From Rhodococcus sp. H36-A4 (GTDB lineage Bacteria; Actinomycetota; Actinomycetes; Mycobacteriales; Mycobacteriaceae), in the NCBI RefSeq assembly GCF_027158005.1, contig NZ_JAPVLQ010000003.1, positions 1 to 64,000 of the forward strand: a stretch of 64,000 nt of DNA. Reading direction: 5' to 3'. Position 1 is the first letter of the stretch. Each line of letters opens with the position of its first letter. This document shows, in pieces, positions 55,972 to 64,000 of the stretch. The notes under the pieces are model-generated. The model was not told the origin of the DNA, searched no databases, and saw only the letters and a list, made by a program, of their open reading frames with translations. The position numbers and the translations under genes are program-made.

Positions 55972-57834
55972 ATGTGCGGAATCGTGGGATACGTCGGCCA
56001 CCGCCAAGCTCTGGGTGTAGTGGTCGAGGCGCTTCGGCGTATGGAATACAGGGGATACGACTCAGCGGGGATTGCGATACTCGACGGTGCTGGGAACACC
56101 GCTGTCGAACGCAAGGCGGGTCGGTTGGCGAATCTGGAGGCCGAACTGGAAGAAGTCGGCGCCGAGAGGTTCGTCGGGTCGACGGGGATGGGTCACACCC
56201 GGTGGGCAACTCACGGGCGGCCGACAGATCGAAACGCACATCCACATCGTGACGTGTCGGGGTCGGTCGCGGTCGTGCACAACGGAATCATCGAAAACTT
56301 CGGTCCACTTCGCGCCGAGCTCGAAGCCCGGGGCGTCGAGTTCTCCAGTGACACCGATACCGAGGTCGCAGTCCACCTCGTCTCGTGCGCGTATGAAGAG
56401 GGCCCGACGAAGGGCGATTTCGTCGCCAGCGCGAAGGCGGTGTTACGCAGACTCGAGGGCGCGTTCACTCTCGTGTTCACCCATTCCGATCATGCCGACA
56501 CTATTGTCGCCGCGCGTCGCTCGACGCCGCTGGTCGTAGGCGTAGGTGTCGGCGAAATGTTCGTGGGTTCGGATGTGGCTGCATTCATCGAGCACACTCG
56601 CGAGGCCGTCGAACTCGGCCAGGATCAGGTAGTCGTCATCACTGCCGGTGGATACGAGATCACCGACTTCGACGGCAACGTAGCGTCGGGACGCCCTTTC
56701 CACATCGATTGGGATCTGGCTGCGGCCGAAAAGGGTGGTTACGACTACTTCATGCTCAAGGAGATCCAGGAGCAGCCCGCAGCCATCGCGGACACCTTGC
56801 TCGGGCACTTCGAGAATCAACGGATCGTCTTGGACGAGCAGCGGTTGTCGGATCAGGAGCTACGCGAGGTCGACAAGATTTTCGTCGTGGCGTGCGGAAG
56901 TTCTTATCATTCCGGGCTGCTTGCGAAGTACGCCATCGAGCACTGGACGCGGCTTCCGGTCGAGGTGGAACTCGCCAGCGAGTTTCGCTACCGAGATCCG
57001 GTTCTCGATCGATCCACTCTCGTGGTCGCGATCTCGCAGTCCGGCGAAACCGCGGACACGCTCGAAGCTGTACGCCATGCGAAAGATCAGGGCGCGCGAG
57101 TTCTAGCCGTGTGCAACACCAACGGCTCGCAGATTCCGCGCGAGGCCGACGCAGTCCTTTACACGCGAACAGGTCCAGAGATCGGTGTCGCGTCGACCAA
57201 GGCGTTTCTCGCTCAGGTCACTGCCAACTACCTGGTCGGGCTTGCCCTGGCGCAGGCTCGCGGAACGAAGTACCCCGATGAAGTCGCACGGGAGTTCGCA
57301 GACCTCGAAGCGATGCCCGTACTCGTGCAGAAAGTGCTCGATTCGGTGGAGCCGGTGCGTGAACTTGCACGAGAATTGGCCACTTCGCCGACGATTCTGT
57401 TCCTTGGCCGCCACGTCGGATATCCGGTGGCACTCGAAGGCGCCCTCAAGCTCAAGGAACTCGCGTACATGCACGCCGAGGGCTTCGCTGCAGGTGAACT
57501 CAAACATGGTCCCATCGCGTTGATCGAGGACGGGTTGCCCGTGATCGTGGTCATGCCCTCGCCGAAGGGGCGCGCGGTCCTTCACTCGAAGATGCTCAGC
57601 AACATTCGTGAAATCCAGGCGCGTGGTGCTCGAACAGTAGTGATAGCGGAGGAGGGTGACGAAACTGTCCGTCCCTTTGCCGACCATCTGATCGAGATCC
57701 CGGTGGCTCCGACTCTTCTGCAGCCACTGCTCTCGACTGTGCCGTTGCAGGTCTTTGCCGCCGAAGTGGCGCAGAGCAGGGGATACGACGTCGACAAGCC
57801 GAGAAACCTGGCGAAGTCCGTCACTGTCGAGTAG
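55972..57834 (+). CDS. glmS: Glutamine-fructose-6-phosphate aminotransferase (isomerizing)
   Basis: Makes glucosamine-6-phosphate from fructose-6-phosphate and glutamine, the first step to UDP-GlcNAc. 620 residues: MCGIVGYVGHRQAL, whose Cys2 becomes the N-terminal glutaminase nucleophile, then glutaminase motifs HTRWATHGRPTDRNAHPH, then two SIS domains (VACGSSYHSG, ISQSGETADT) and the terminal KPRNLAKSVTVE. ATG 55972 fits the absolute need for an N-terminal Cys; a longer upstream frame is discarded. No ribozyme-like leader: the ATG appears leaderless. Confidence 0.98.
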   Translation: MCGIVGYVGHRQALGVVVEALRRMEYRGYDSAGIAILDGAGNTAVERKAGRLANLEAELEEVGAERFVGSTGMGHTRWATHGRPTDRNAHPHRDVSGSVAVVHNGIIENFGPLRAELEARGVEFSSDTDTEVAVHLVSCAYEEGPTKGDFVASAKAVLRRLEGAFTLVFTHSDHADTIVAARRSTPLVVGVGVGEMFVGSDVAAFIEHTREAVELGQDQVVVITAGGYEITDFDGNVASGRPFHIDWDLAAAEKGGYDYFMLKEIQEQPAAIADTLLGHFENQRIVLDEQRLSDQELREVDKIFVVACGSSYHSGLLAKYAIEHWTRLPVEVELASEFRYRDPVLDRSTLVVAISQSGETADTLEAVRHAKDQGARVLAVCNTNGSQIPREADAVLYTRTGPEIGVASTKAFLAQVTANYLVGLALAQARGTKYPDEVAREFADLEAMPVLVQKVLDSVEPVRELARELATSPTILFLGRHVGYPVALEGALKLKELAYMHAEGFAAGELKHGPIALIEDGLPVIVVMPSPKGRAVLHSKMLSNIREIQARGARTVVIAEEGDETVRPFADHLIEIPVAPTLLQPLLSTVPLQVFAAEVAQSRGYDVDKPRNLAKSVTVE

Positions 57835-57870
57835 CAGCAACATAGGTGAACGTCCGACGGGAGACTGTTT

Positions 57871-59304
57871 ATGCGGCACTACTTCACGCCTGAGCAGATT
57901 CGCGACGCGGAACGACCTCTCCTCGAGGCGTTGCCGCCGGGGGTTCTGATGCGCCGTGCAGCCTACGGTCTGGCGACGGTAGTGGCGCGGGAGTTGGCGG
58001 GCCGGACAGGCGGGGTCGCCGGTCGGCGGGTGAGCATTCTCGTCGGGTCCGGTGACAACGGAGGCGACGGACTGTGGGCCGGTGCCATCCTGCGCACCCG
58101 TGGGGTAGCGGTGAGTGCGGTCCTGCTGAAGCCGGACCGCACACACCCGGAAGGTCTTGCGGCGTTTCGGCGCGCGGGCGGCAAGGTCGTTTCTGTACCG
58201 GACAATCCCGACCTGGTCATCGATGCCATCGTCGGCATCTCCGGCACCGGGCCGCTGCGCTCCGATGCGGCGGCCATCGTTGCCGCGCTCGACGCTCCGA
58301 TCGTGTCCGCGGACATTCCCAGCGGTGTCGATCCGACGACGGGCGCCGTGGATGGTCCAGCCGTCCGAGCTGCGGTGACCGTGACCTTCGGTGCGCGCAA
58401 ACCCGTGCATGTGCTTGCGGTGCCGTATTGCGGCAGAGTGGAACTCGTCGAGATCGGGTTGAGCATGCCCGATCCGTACATTCGTGCGTTCGAGCCTGCC
58501 GACGTCGGCGCCCTCTGGCCGATTCCTGCAGCCGAGGACGACAAGTATTCGCAGGGTGTCGTAGGGATCGCCGCGGGCAGTGAGCGATATCCGGGGGCTG
58601 CATTGTTGTGCACCGGAGCGGCGGTGGCCGCGACGTCGGGCATGGTGCGGTACGTGGGGAGCGCGGCAGCTGAGGTTGTATCCCACTATCCCGAGGTCAT
58701 CGTCTCGGCCGATCCGGCAAGTGCTGGACGCGTCCAGGCATGGGTGGTCGGTCCAGGGTTCGACACCGGGGAAAGGTCGAGGGAGCGGTTGTCCGACATC
58801 CTGTCCTCCGATCTGCCCGTGGTGGTCGACGCAGATGCCCTGACCGTTCTGGCGTCGGAACCAGATTTGGTTCGGTCGCGCTCGGCACCGACGTTGCTCA
58901 CACCGCATGCCGGTGAATTCGAGCGGTTGGCCGGCCGGGTGCCCGGCGCCGACAAGGTGTCCGCGGTACGTGATCTGGCATCGAATTGGGGTGTGACCGT
59001 TCTGCTCAAGGGCCGAGCGACGGTGGTCGCCGACCCGGATGGCAGGGTCCTCGTCAATGATGCGGGCGGATCAGCGGCGTCGACGGCAGGGTCTGGAGAT
59101 GTTCTGTCCGGAGTGCTGGGGGCATTGCTGGCTACCGGACTCGAAGCCGCCGTTGCTGCTGCGTGTGGGGCCCGGGCGCACTCGCTGGCGGCGGCGAAGG
59201 CCGCCTATGGGTCCAACGGCGAGTTCGCGGCACCGATCTCGGCTGGTCCTCTCCTGTCCGCGCTCCCCGAGGCCATCAGGATTCTTCGCTCCGTCGCACT
59301 GTGA
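57871..59304 (+). CDS. nnr: Bifunctional NAD(P)H-hydrate epimerase / ADP-dependent NAD(P)H-hydrate dehydratase
   Basis: Repairs damaged hydrated NAD(P)H. 477 residues: an N-terminal YjeF-type epimerase domain (about 1-210; VGSGDNGGDGLWAGAILR, DIPSGVDPTTG) and a C-terminal ribokinase-like dehydratase (about 225-477; VVVDADALTVL, TLLTPHAGEFERLAGR, GSGDVLSGVLGALLATGLEA). GGGAGA lies upstream of the ATG. Same gene order as M. tuberculosis (glmS side to alr side). Confidence 0.95.
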   Translation: MRHYFTPEQIRDAERPLLEALPPGVLMRRAAYGLATVVARELAGRTGGVAGRRVSILVGSGDNGGDGLWAGAILRTRGVAVSAVLLKPDRTHPEGLAAFRRAGGKVVSVPDNPDLVIDAIVGISGTGPLRSDAAAIVAALDAPIVSADIPSGVDPTTGAVDGPAVRAAVTVTFGARKPVHVLAVPYCGRVELVEIGLSMPDPYIRAFEPADVGALWPIPAAEDDKYSQGVVGIAAGSERYPGAALLCTGAAVAATSGMVRYVGSAAAEVVSHYPEVIVSADPASAGRVQAWVVGPGFDTGERSRERLSDILSSDLPVVVDADALTVLASEPDLVRSRSAPTLLTPHAGEFERLAGRVPGADKVSAVRDLASNWGVTVLLKGRATVVADPDGRVLVNDAGGSAASTAGSGDVLSGVLGALLATGLEAAVAAACGARAHSLAAAKAAYGSNGEFAAPISAGPLLSALPEAIRILRSVAL

Positions 59305-59370
59305 AGACTTTTATGGACGGCTGCGCAGTGTTTTCGGTCACGATCGGCGCGAAGTGGAACGAGGACCTCG

Positions 59371-60645
59371 GTGCACCGAGTACAGAGCGATGTGTTGCGA
59401 GTGGCATCATCGAACGTTGTGGACAGTGAACTCGTGCCGGTAGTCGATGTGGCAGCAGTCAGCACACAGGACTCATACTCCGGTACAGGTGCGACTGCCA
59501 CCATCGATCTCGACGCGATCGCCCACAACGTCGCTGTTCTCCGTGAATACGCTGGTGACGCATCGATGATGGCCGTCGTGAAGGCGGATGGCTACAACCA
59601 TGGTGCGCTGGCGGTTGCAACAGTGGCGCTGAACGCGGGAGCCGAAGAGTTGGGTGTCGCGACACTCGACGAAGCGCTCACGCTGCGAAGGGCCGGCATC
59701 ACTGCCCCGATTCTTGCCTGGCTGCACCGACACGACACCGACTTTGCTCCGGCGATCTCGGCTGGGGTCGAGATCGGCGTGTCCTCGGCCACCCATCTGT
59801 CGGCAGTAGTAGCCGCTGCTCGCACTGCGCACACCCCCGCAGTCGTCACGTTGAAGGTCGACACCGGCTTGAACCGAAACGGCATCCCCGTCGAGCAGTG
59901 GGACGAGGTGATCGAGGCACTGGGTAGGGCCGTGGCGGAGGAGTCCGTTCGGTTGCGCGGAATCTTCTCTCATCTGGCATGCGCGGACAGTCCGCAGCAT
60001 CCTGCCAACGATCGCCAAGCGGAAAATTTGCGTGCCGCTCTCGCTCGCGTGCAGGCAGCCGGTATGCAGCCAGAGAAGGTGCATCTGTCCAATTCGGCGG
60101 CCACTCTCACTCGTCCCGATCTCCGTTTCGACATGGTCCGTCCAGGTATTGCGATGTACGGTTTGTCGCCGATACCGGAACTCGGTGATTTCGGTTTGCG
60201 GCCCGCGATGACGGTGTCGACACCGGTAGCGTTGGTGAAGAAGGTCGGGGCCGGTGACGGAGTGTCCTACGGGCACACGTGGACCGCCGAAAAGGACACC
60301 ACGGTTGCGCTCATCCCGATGGGATACGCCGATGGGCTCGTCCGCAATCTGAGCGGGCGTTTCGACGTGCAGATCGGTTCGCGCCGGTTTCCCTCGGTTG
60401 GGCGGGTATGTATGGACCAGTGCGTGGTGGATCTCGGGCCGAGCGGATCAGGGGTCACCGAAGGCGACACTGCGGTCCTCTTCGGATCCGGTGACGGAGG
60501 GGGACCACGTGCACAGGACTGGGCGGATCGGTTGGGCACCATCCACTACGAGATAGTCACCGGAATTCGGGGCCGAGTGCGCAGGTCGTACAAGGGCATC
60601 GGCTCGGGACCACCGGAGATGAGAGCGGGTGAGGTGATCAGATGA
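59371..60645 (+). CDS. alr: Alanine racemase
   Basis: PLP enzyme giving D-alanine for peptidoglycan. About 424 residues in the longest form. The PLP lysine is in AVVKADGYNHG (Lys71 in this numbering). The other catalytic tyrosine is in VSYGHTW, with HLSNSAATLTRPDL and RPGIAMYGLSP between. The start is uncertain: GTG 59371, 59401 and 59419 are all possible, and the conserved domain begins near residue 42. The stop overlaps the next gene as ATGA. Confidence 0.95.
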   Translation: MHRVQSDVLRVASSNVVDSELVPVVDVAAVSTQDSYSGTGATATIDLDAIAHNVAVLREYAGDASMMAVVKADGYNHGALAVATVALNAGAEELGVATLDEALTLRRAGITAPILAWLHRHDTDFAPAISAGVEIGVSSATHLSAVVAAARTAHTPAVVTLKVDTGLNRNGIPVEQWDEVIEALGRAVAEESVRLRGIFSHLACADSPQHPANDRQAENLRAALARVQAAGMQPEKVHLSNSAATLTRPDLRFDMVRPGIAMYGLSPIPELGDFGLRPAMTVSTPVALVKKVGAGDGVSYGHTWTAEKDTTVALIPMGYADGLVRNLSGRFDVQIGSRRFPSVGRVCMDQCVVDLGPSGSGVTEGDTAVLFGSGDGGGPRAQDWADRLGTIHYEIVTGIRGRVRRSYKGIGSGPPEMRAGEVIR

Positions 60646-61682
60646 ATTTGCTCGGAAATCTAGGCATAGTCAACAGTGTCGGGTTGGCCCTGCGCGAAAC
60701 GATGCTGCGTTCGAACAAGGATCCTTTGGCCAACGAGAACCTCGAGCTGATGGACGCCGATCGGGGATCCATCGTCACCGCCGACGACGGAGTTCCGCTC
60801 GCAGTTCGCGAAGTCGGGCCCACCGACGCCCCCATCACCGCGGTGTTCGTACACGGGTACTGCCTCCATATGTCTTCGTGGCACTTTCAGCGCCAAGCGT
60901 TGGAGCAAGAGTGGGGCTCGTCCGTCCGAATGGTCTTCTACGACCAGAGGGGCCATGGCAAGTCCGGTGAGCCGACGCCTGAAAGTTGCACCATCGAGCA
61001 GCTCGGATCCGATCTCGACGCCGTCATCCGCGCAGTCGCACCGCGCGGTCATCTCGTACTCATCGGTCACTCGATGGGTGGCATGACGATTCTGTCGTTG
61101 ACGCGTCAGCGTCCGGACCTGGTCAAGGACAGGGTCGTCGGCGTTGCCTTGCTATCGACGACAGCCGCTGGACTGGCCGAAACCGGCCTGGGTAAAAGCC
61201 TGAACAATCCCGTCATCGACGCATTTCGCTTTGCTGTCCGCACTTCGCCCGGCGTGGTCCAGCTCGGACGCGGGGCTGTACGGGCGCTGATCTCGCCGGT
61301 GCTTCGTGCGGCGTCGTACGGAACGCGGGTGAGCCCGCGCTTGGTCGCCTTCTCTCAATCGATGATCGACGACACCTCGGTAGTCACGATCGTCAACTTT
61401 CTGAAAACCCTCGAGCTACACAACGAAAAGGATGCGCTGGTGCACTTGACCCGCATTCCGGTGACCGTCATGTGTGGCGACGAGGACTGGATCATTCCGC
61501 TCGCGAGCTCGTTGGCGATGGCTCGAGCCCTGCCCGAAGCCGAAGTCGTTCGGGTGCCTCAAGCAGGTCATCTCGTGCAGCTCGAGTTTCCGGACAAAGT
61601 GAATGCCGCCCTGGTTCGACTCCTCACCCGTGCCGGCGCTGTGCGGGCACGTCGTCGAAGCGGACGGCGCGGAATTGGCTGA
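60642..61682 (+). CDS. Alpha/beta hydrolase
   Basis: 346-residue hydrolase with a full catalytic set: oxyanion AVFVHGYC, nucleophile GHSMGG, acid in CGDEDWII and His in QAGHLVQLE. A helical cap of about 90 residues (about 180-265) separates core halves, as in epoxide hydrolase and lysophospholipase-like proteins. No signal peptide, although the N-terminal 20 residues are mildly amphipathic. It is placed between alr and tsaE with overlaps on both sides. Substrate unknown. Confidence 0.88.
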   Translation: MNLLGNLGIVNSVGLALRETMLRSNKDPLANENLELMDADRGSIVTADDGVPLAVREVGPTDAPITAVFVHGYCLHMSSWHFQRQALEQEWGSSVRMVFYDQRGHGKSGEPTPESCTIEQLGSDLDAVIRAVAPRGHLVLIGHSMGGMTILSLTRQRPDLVKDRVVGVALLSTTAAGLAETGLGKSLNNPVIDAFRFAVRTSPGVVQLGRGAVRALISPVLRAASYGTRVSPRLVAFSQSMIDDTSVVTIVNFLKTLELHNEKDALVHLTRIPVTVMCGDEDWIIPLASSLAMARALPEAEVVRVPQAGHLVQLEFPDKVNAALVRLLTRAGAVRARRRSGRRGIG

Positions 61683-62187
61683 GTGCCCGCCGCCGTCCAC
61701 GTTGCATTTCGATGGACGCTCACTGATCTTGCCGACGGCGGCCGACACGGAGGACTTCGGATACCGGCTGGCTCAAACCCTCGTCGCCGGCGACCTCGTG
61801 ATCCTCGATGGACCGCTGGGTGCGGGAAAGACCGCGATGACGCGTGGCATCGCGTCGGGTCTCGGGGTGCAGGGCAGGGTCAGCTCGCCGACGTTCGTCA
61901 TTGCCCGCGAGCACCGGGCCGGGATTCGGCCGAACGGTGCTGCCCCCGTGTCCTTGATTCACGTGGATGCGTACCGTCTGGGAATGACGGGGCAGTCGTC
62001 TCTCGACGAACTGGACGCGTTGGACCTCGACACCGATCTGGAAGCGGCTGTGGTCGTCGTCGAATGGGGCGAGGGACTGGTCGAGCAGCTCACCGACTCT
62101 CATGTTTCGGTACGTATTCGGCGCGACCTCGACACCGATGACAGATCCGTCGAATTGAGCCGAGTCCAACGTTCGGTGCAGGACTGA
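61603..62187 (+). CDS. tsaE: tRNA t6A biosynthesis ATPase TsaE
   Basis: TsaE powers the TsaB-TsaD complex that makes t6A37 in ANN-decoding tRNAs. Walker A is GPLGAGKTAMTRG, followed by VSSPTFVIAREH and a Walker B-like VVVVEWGEG. The ATG at 61603 overlaps the hydrolase gene by 80 bases and gives 194 residues, longer than usual; TTG 61675 (170 residues) or TTG 61702 (161 residues) fit the family length better. The domain begins near position 61720. Confidence 0.9.
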   Translation: MPPWFDSSPVPALCGHVVEADGAELAECPPPSTLHFDGRSLILPTAADTEDFGYRLAQTLVAGDLVILDGPLGAGKTAMTRGIASGLGVQGRVSSPTFVIAREHRAGIRPNGAAPVSLIHVDAYRLGMTGQSSLDELDALDLDTDLEAAVVVVEWGEGLVEQLTDSHVSVRIRRDLDTDDRSVELSRVQRSVQD

Positions 62188-62220
62188 CGGTGCCGCGGCA
62201 GGCCCGGCGTGACATGCGGG

Positions 62221-62226
62221 TACCCT
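62221..62226 (+). promoter_or_regulatory. -10 element of tsaB, suggesting a leaderless mRNA
   Basis: TACCCT lies exactly eight bases before the tsaB GTG, the same sequence and spacing as at glmS. It would give an internal promoter for tsaB-rimI-tsaD. Confidence 0.45.
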
Positions 62227-62234
62227 GAGAAACC

Positions 62235-62897
62235 GTGCTCGTTCTCGCTGTCGATACCTCCACGCCCGCAGTCACCGCCGGTGTGGTTCGCGTCACCGAC
62301 GGGCAGCCGCATACCCTGTCCCAGCGAATCGTGGTCGATCCTCGGCTTCACGCCGAGGTGCTCACGCCCAACATTGTCCAATGCTTGGCCGAGGCCGCCC
62401 TCACTCCGCAGGATCTGCAAGCCGTAGTCGTCGGTGTCGGTCCAGGCCCGTTCACCGGTCTTCGTGTCGGAATGGCTACTGCCTCCGCATTTGCCGACGC
62501 ACTGGGCATCCCGATCCACGGTGTCTGCAGTCTCGACGCGATTGCCGCCGAACTTCCCGACGAGCCCGATCTTGTGGTCGTCACCGATGCCAGGCGTCGC
62601 GAGGTGTATTGGGCGCGGTACCGACATGCGGTCCGGTACGCAGGCCCGGAGGTCGTTGCTCCTGCTTTGCTCGATGTTGCCGGGGCGAGTGGGGCTGCTG
62701 GATCTCCGTCACATCTCGCGTTGTTCGAAGTTCCTGTACGAGAAGTGGTGTCGCCGTCGCCGCAGGGTTTGGTACTGGCGGCTCTCGAGCAACTGGCATC
62801 CTCATCCGCGCCGGCACCGATCGTGCCGCTCTATCTTCGCCGGCCGGACGCGAAAACGCTCGAGGAGCGGGCAGCAGCGAAGACGGTGACATCATGA
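62235..62897 (+). CDS. tsaB: tRNA t6A biosynthesis protein TsaB
   Basis: Inactive paralogue of TsaD that dimerises with it; 220 residues, ASKHA fold. Recognised by LVLAVDTSTPAVTAGVVRV, the conserved VVGVGPGPFTGLRVGMATA and VVTDARRREVYWARYRH. GTG start after 47 non-coding bases; the stop overlaps rimI as ATGA. Confidence 0.95.
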   Translation: MLVLAVDTSTPAVTAGVVRVTDGQPHTLSQRIVVDPRLHAEVLTPNIVQCLAEAALTPQDLQAVVVGVGPGPFTGLRVGMATASAFADALGIPIHGVCSLDAIAAELPDEPDLVVVTDARRREVYWARYRHAVRYAGPEVVAPALLDVAGASGAAGSPSHLALFEVPVREVVSPSPQGLVLAALEQLASSSAPAPIVPLYLRRPDAKTLEERAAAKTVTS

Positions 62898-63370
62898 CCG
62901 TGATTCTTTCGCCACTGACCATGGCCGATGTCGAGCGTTGTGCCGAACTCGAGAGCGTGTTGTTTCCTGGGGACGACCCATGGACCGCGCAGGCTTTTCT
63001 GTCGGAACTTGCTGCGCCGCACAATCATTACGTTGCCGCGCGTGAGGGCGGCACGCTGGTGGGTTATGCCGGGGTCGCCTTGCTGGGCCAGGGGGAGTCG
63101 GTTGAGTCGGAAGTACACACCATCGGGGTCGATCCTCTCGCGCACCGCCGCGGCATCGGAGGGGCATTGTTGGCCGATCTGCTCGCGGTTGCCGACAGTC
63201 ACGGTGGACCGGTATTCCTCGAAGTGCGTACCGACAACGAACCGGCTATCGAGCTCTACACCCGTACCGGGTTCGTGGTGGTCGGGACTCGACGAAAGTA
63301 CTACCAGCCGAGCGGTGCGGACGCGTACACGATGCGGCGCGAAGTCGGGAATGGAGGCACGCTCTCGTGA
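62894..63370 (+). CDS. rimI: Ribosomal protein S18-alanine N-acetyltransferase
   Basis: GNAT acetyltransferase, 158 residues. The acetyl-CoA loop is [10 protein letters not shown] (Q/R-x-x-G-x-G/A type), with [20 protein letters not shown] and the C-terminal [12 protein letters not shown]. The ATG at 62894 overlaps the tsaB stop; the longer open frame upstream is a shadow of tsaB. It ends in a GTGA overlap with tsaD, forming a tsaB-rimI-tsaD unit. Confidence 0.95.
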   Translation: MTVILSPLTMADVERCAELESVLFPGDDPWTAQAFLSELAAPHNHYVAAREGGTLVGYAGVALLGQGESVESEVHTIGVDPLAHRRGIGGALLADLLAVADSHGGPVFLEVRTDNEPAIELYTRTGFVVVGTRRKYYQPSGADAYTMRREVGNGGTLS

Positions 63371-64000
63371 TCGTGTTGGGCATCGAAAGTTCCTGTGACG
63401 AAACAGGTGTGGGTGTCGTCCGCTGGCGTGATTCCGGTGTGTGCGAGTTACTCGCAGACGAGGTCGCGTCCAGTGTCGACGAGCATGCTCGGTACGGCGG
63501 TGTCGTCCCCGAGGTAGCCTCGCGCGCGCATCTCGAGGCGATGGTTCCGACCATGCGGCGTGCGCTGGCAACTGCCGACATCGATCGGCCCGACGCAGTG
63601 GCCGTGACGATCGGCCCCGGATTGGCAGGTGCCCTACTCGTCGGCGTCGCCGCAGCCAAAGCGTATGCGGCCGCATGGGGTGTGCCGTTCTACGCCGTCA
63701 ACCATTTGGGTGGGCATGTAGCGGTCGATACCCTAGAGCACGGTCCGATGCCCTCATGCGTCGCGCTTCTGGTATCCGGCGGGCATACGCACCTGTTACA
63801 CGTGGACGATCTCGGTGCTCCGATCGTCGAGTTGGGCACCACTGTCGACGACGCAGCGGGTGAGGCGTTCGACAAGGTTGCCAGGTTGCTCGGTTTGGGT
63901 TATCCGGGCGGCCCGGCGCTCGATGATGCTGCGCGTGAAGGTGATCCGCATGCTATTGCGTTTCCGCGAGGTATGACGGGTCCGCGCGACGCGAGGTACG
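63367..64000 (+). CDS. tsaD: tRNA N6-threonylcarbamoyltransferase TsaD (partial, runs off right edge)
   Basis: First 211 codons of TsaD, read from the sequence: it begins [20 protein letters not shown]. The metal-binding HxxxH is in NHLGGH, followed by [13 protein letters not shown] and [20 protein letters not shown]. TsaD transfers threonylcarbamoyl to A37. The GTG at 63367 overlaps the rimI stop by 4 bases. The 3' part lies beyond the window. Confidence 0.96.
   Translation, partial: MIVLGIESSCDETGVGVVRWRDSGVCELLADEVASSVDEHARYGGVVPEVASRAHLEAMVPTMRRALATADIDRPDAVAVTIGPGLAGALLVGVAAAKAYAAAWGVPFYAVNHLGGHVAVDTLEHGPMPSCVALLVSGGHTHLLHVDDLGAPIVELGTTVDDAAGEAFDKVARLLGLGYPGGPALDDAAREGDPHAIAFPRGMTGPRDARY

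Noticed and set aside
61683..62141. 152-codon open frame inside tsaE in another frame
   Set aside because: Shadow of tsaE: no known motif, while the tsaE frame carries Walker A and the family motifs.

Overview
The window is high-GC DNA from a mycolic-acid-containing actinobacterium, most likely Rhodococcus or a close Nocardiaceae relative. Reasons: an antigen-85-type mycolyltransferase, a type VII (ESX-4-type) secretion locus, flavin/F420-type LLM oxidoreductases, GTG/TTG starts with ATGA/GTGA gene overlaps, and a ribosomal region ordered rplQ-truA-ESX-4-rplM-rpsI-glmM-glmS-alr-tsaEB-rimI-tsaD, which I recognise from Mycobacterium and Rhodococcus. No database search was run; family names rest on motifs read from the translated sequence.

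Region 1 (1-9512) is accessory and cell-envelope related. It holds the 3' end of a non-ribosomal peptide synthetase (adenylation end, carrier protein, thioesterase), a secreted mycolyltransferase closed by a strong terminator, a secreted lipase, and a DrrA/DrrB/DrrC-like ABC exporter. A tightly coupled trio follows on the minus strand: a hotdog-fold protein, a TyrA/PapC-like dehydrogenase and an AurF-type diiron N-oxygenase with all metal ligands. The last two suggest arylamine chemistry.

Region 2 (9513-33331) is the ribosomal protein supercluster. It appears to be cut into several transcription units by visible hairpins and promoters: rpsJ to rpsQ; rplN to rpsZ; rpsH to rplO; secY-adk-map; and infA-rpmJ-rpsM-rpsK-rpsD-rpoA-rplQ-truA. 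Between rpsQ and rplN, antisense to the ribosomal genes, sits a three-gene overlapping operon (15479-20360): a Vsr/DUF559-like nuclease, a winged-helix-like protein and a 1057-residue ATPase joining an AAA+ module to a HerA-type translocase module. It is the best candidate here for an undescribed, possibly defence-related, system.

Region 3 (33378-55860) is an ESX-4-type type VII secretion locus: eccE, eccB, mycP, eccD, eccC, a type VII-associated membrane protein and an EsxB/EsxA-like WXG100 pair. It is interleaved with two reductases, a DksA/TraR-like zinc-finger protein, rplM-rpsI, glmM and an LLM oxidoreductase. Further on are an EspC-like small protein, a 676-residue repeat-containing WXG-like protein, a small hypothetical protein and an alpha/beta hydrolase whose nucleophile serine is replaced by glycine.

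Region 4 (55972-64000) is housekeeping: glmS, the bifunctional NAD(P)HX repair enzyme, alr, an alpha/beta hydrolase, and tsaE-tsaB-rimI-tsaD for tRNA t6A formation and N-terminal acetylation. tsaD runs off the right edge. I saw no tRNA, rRNA, CRISPR array, insertion sequence or integrase.
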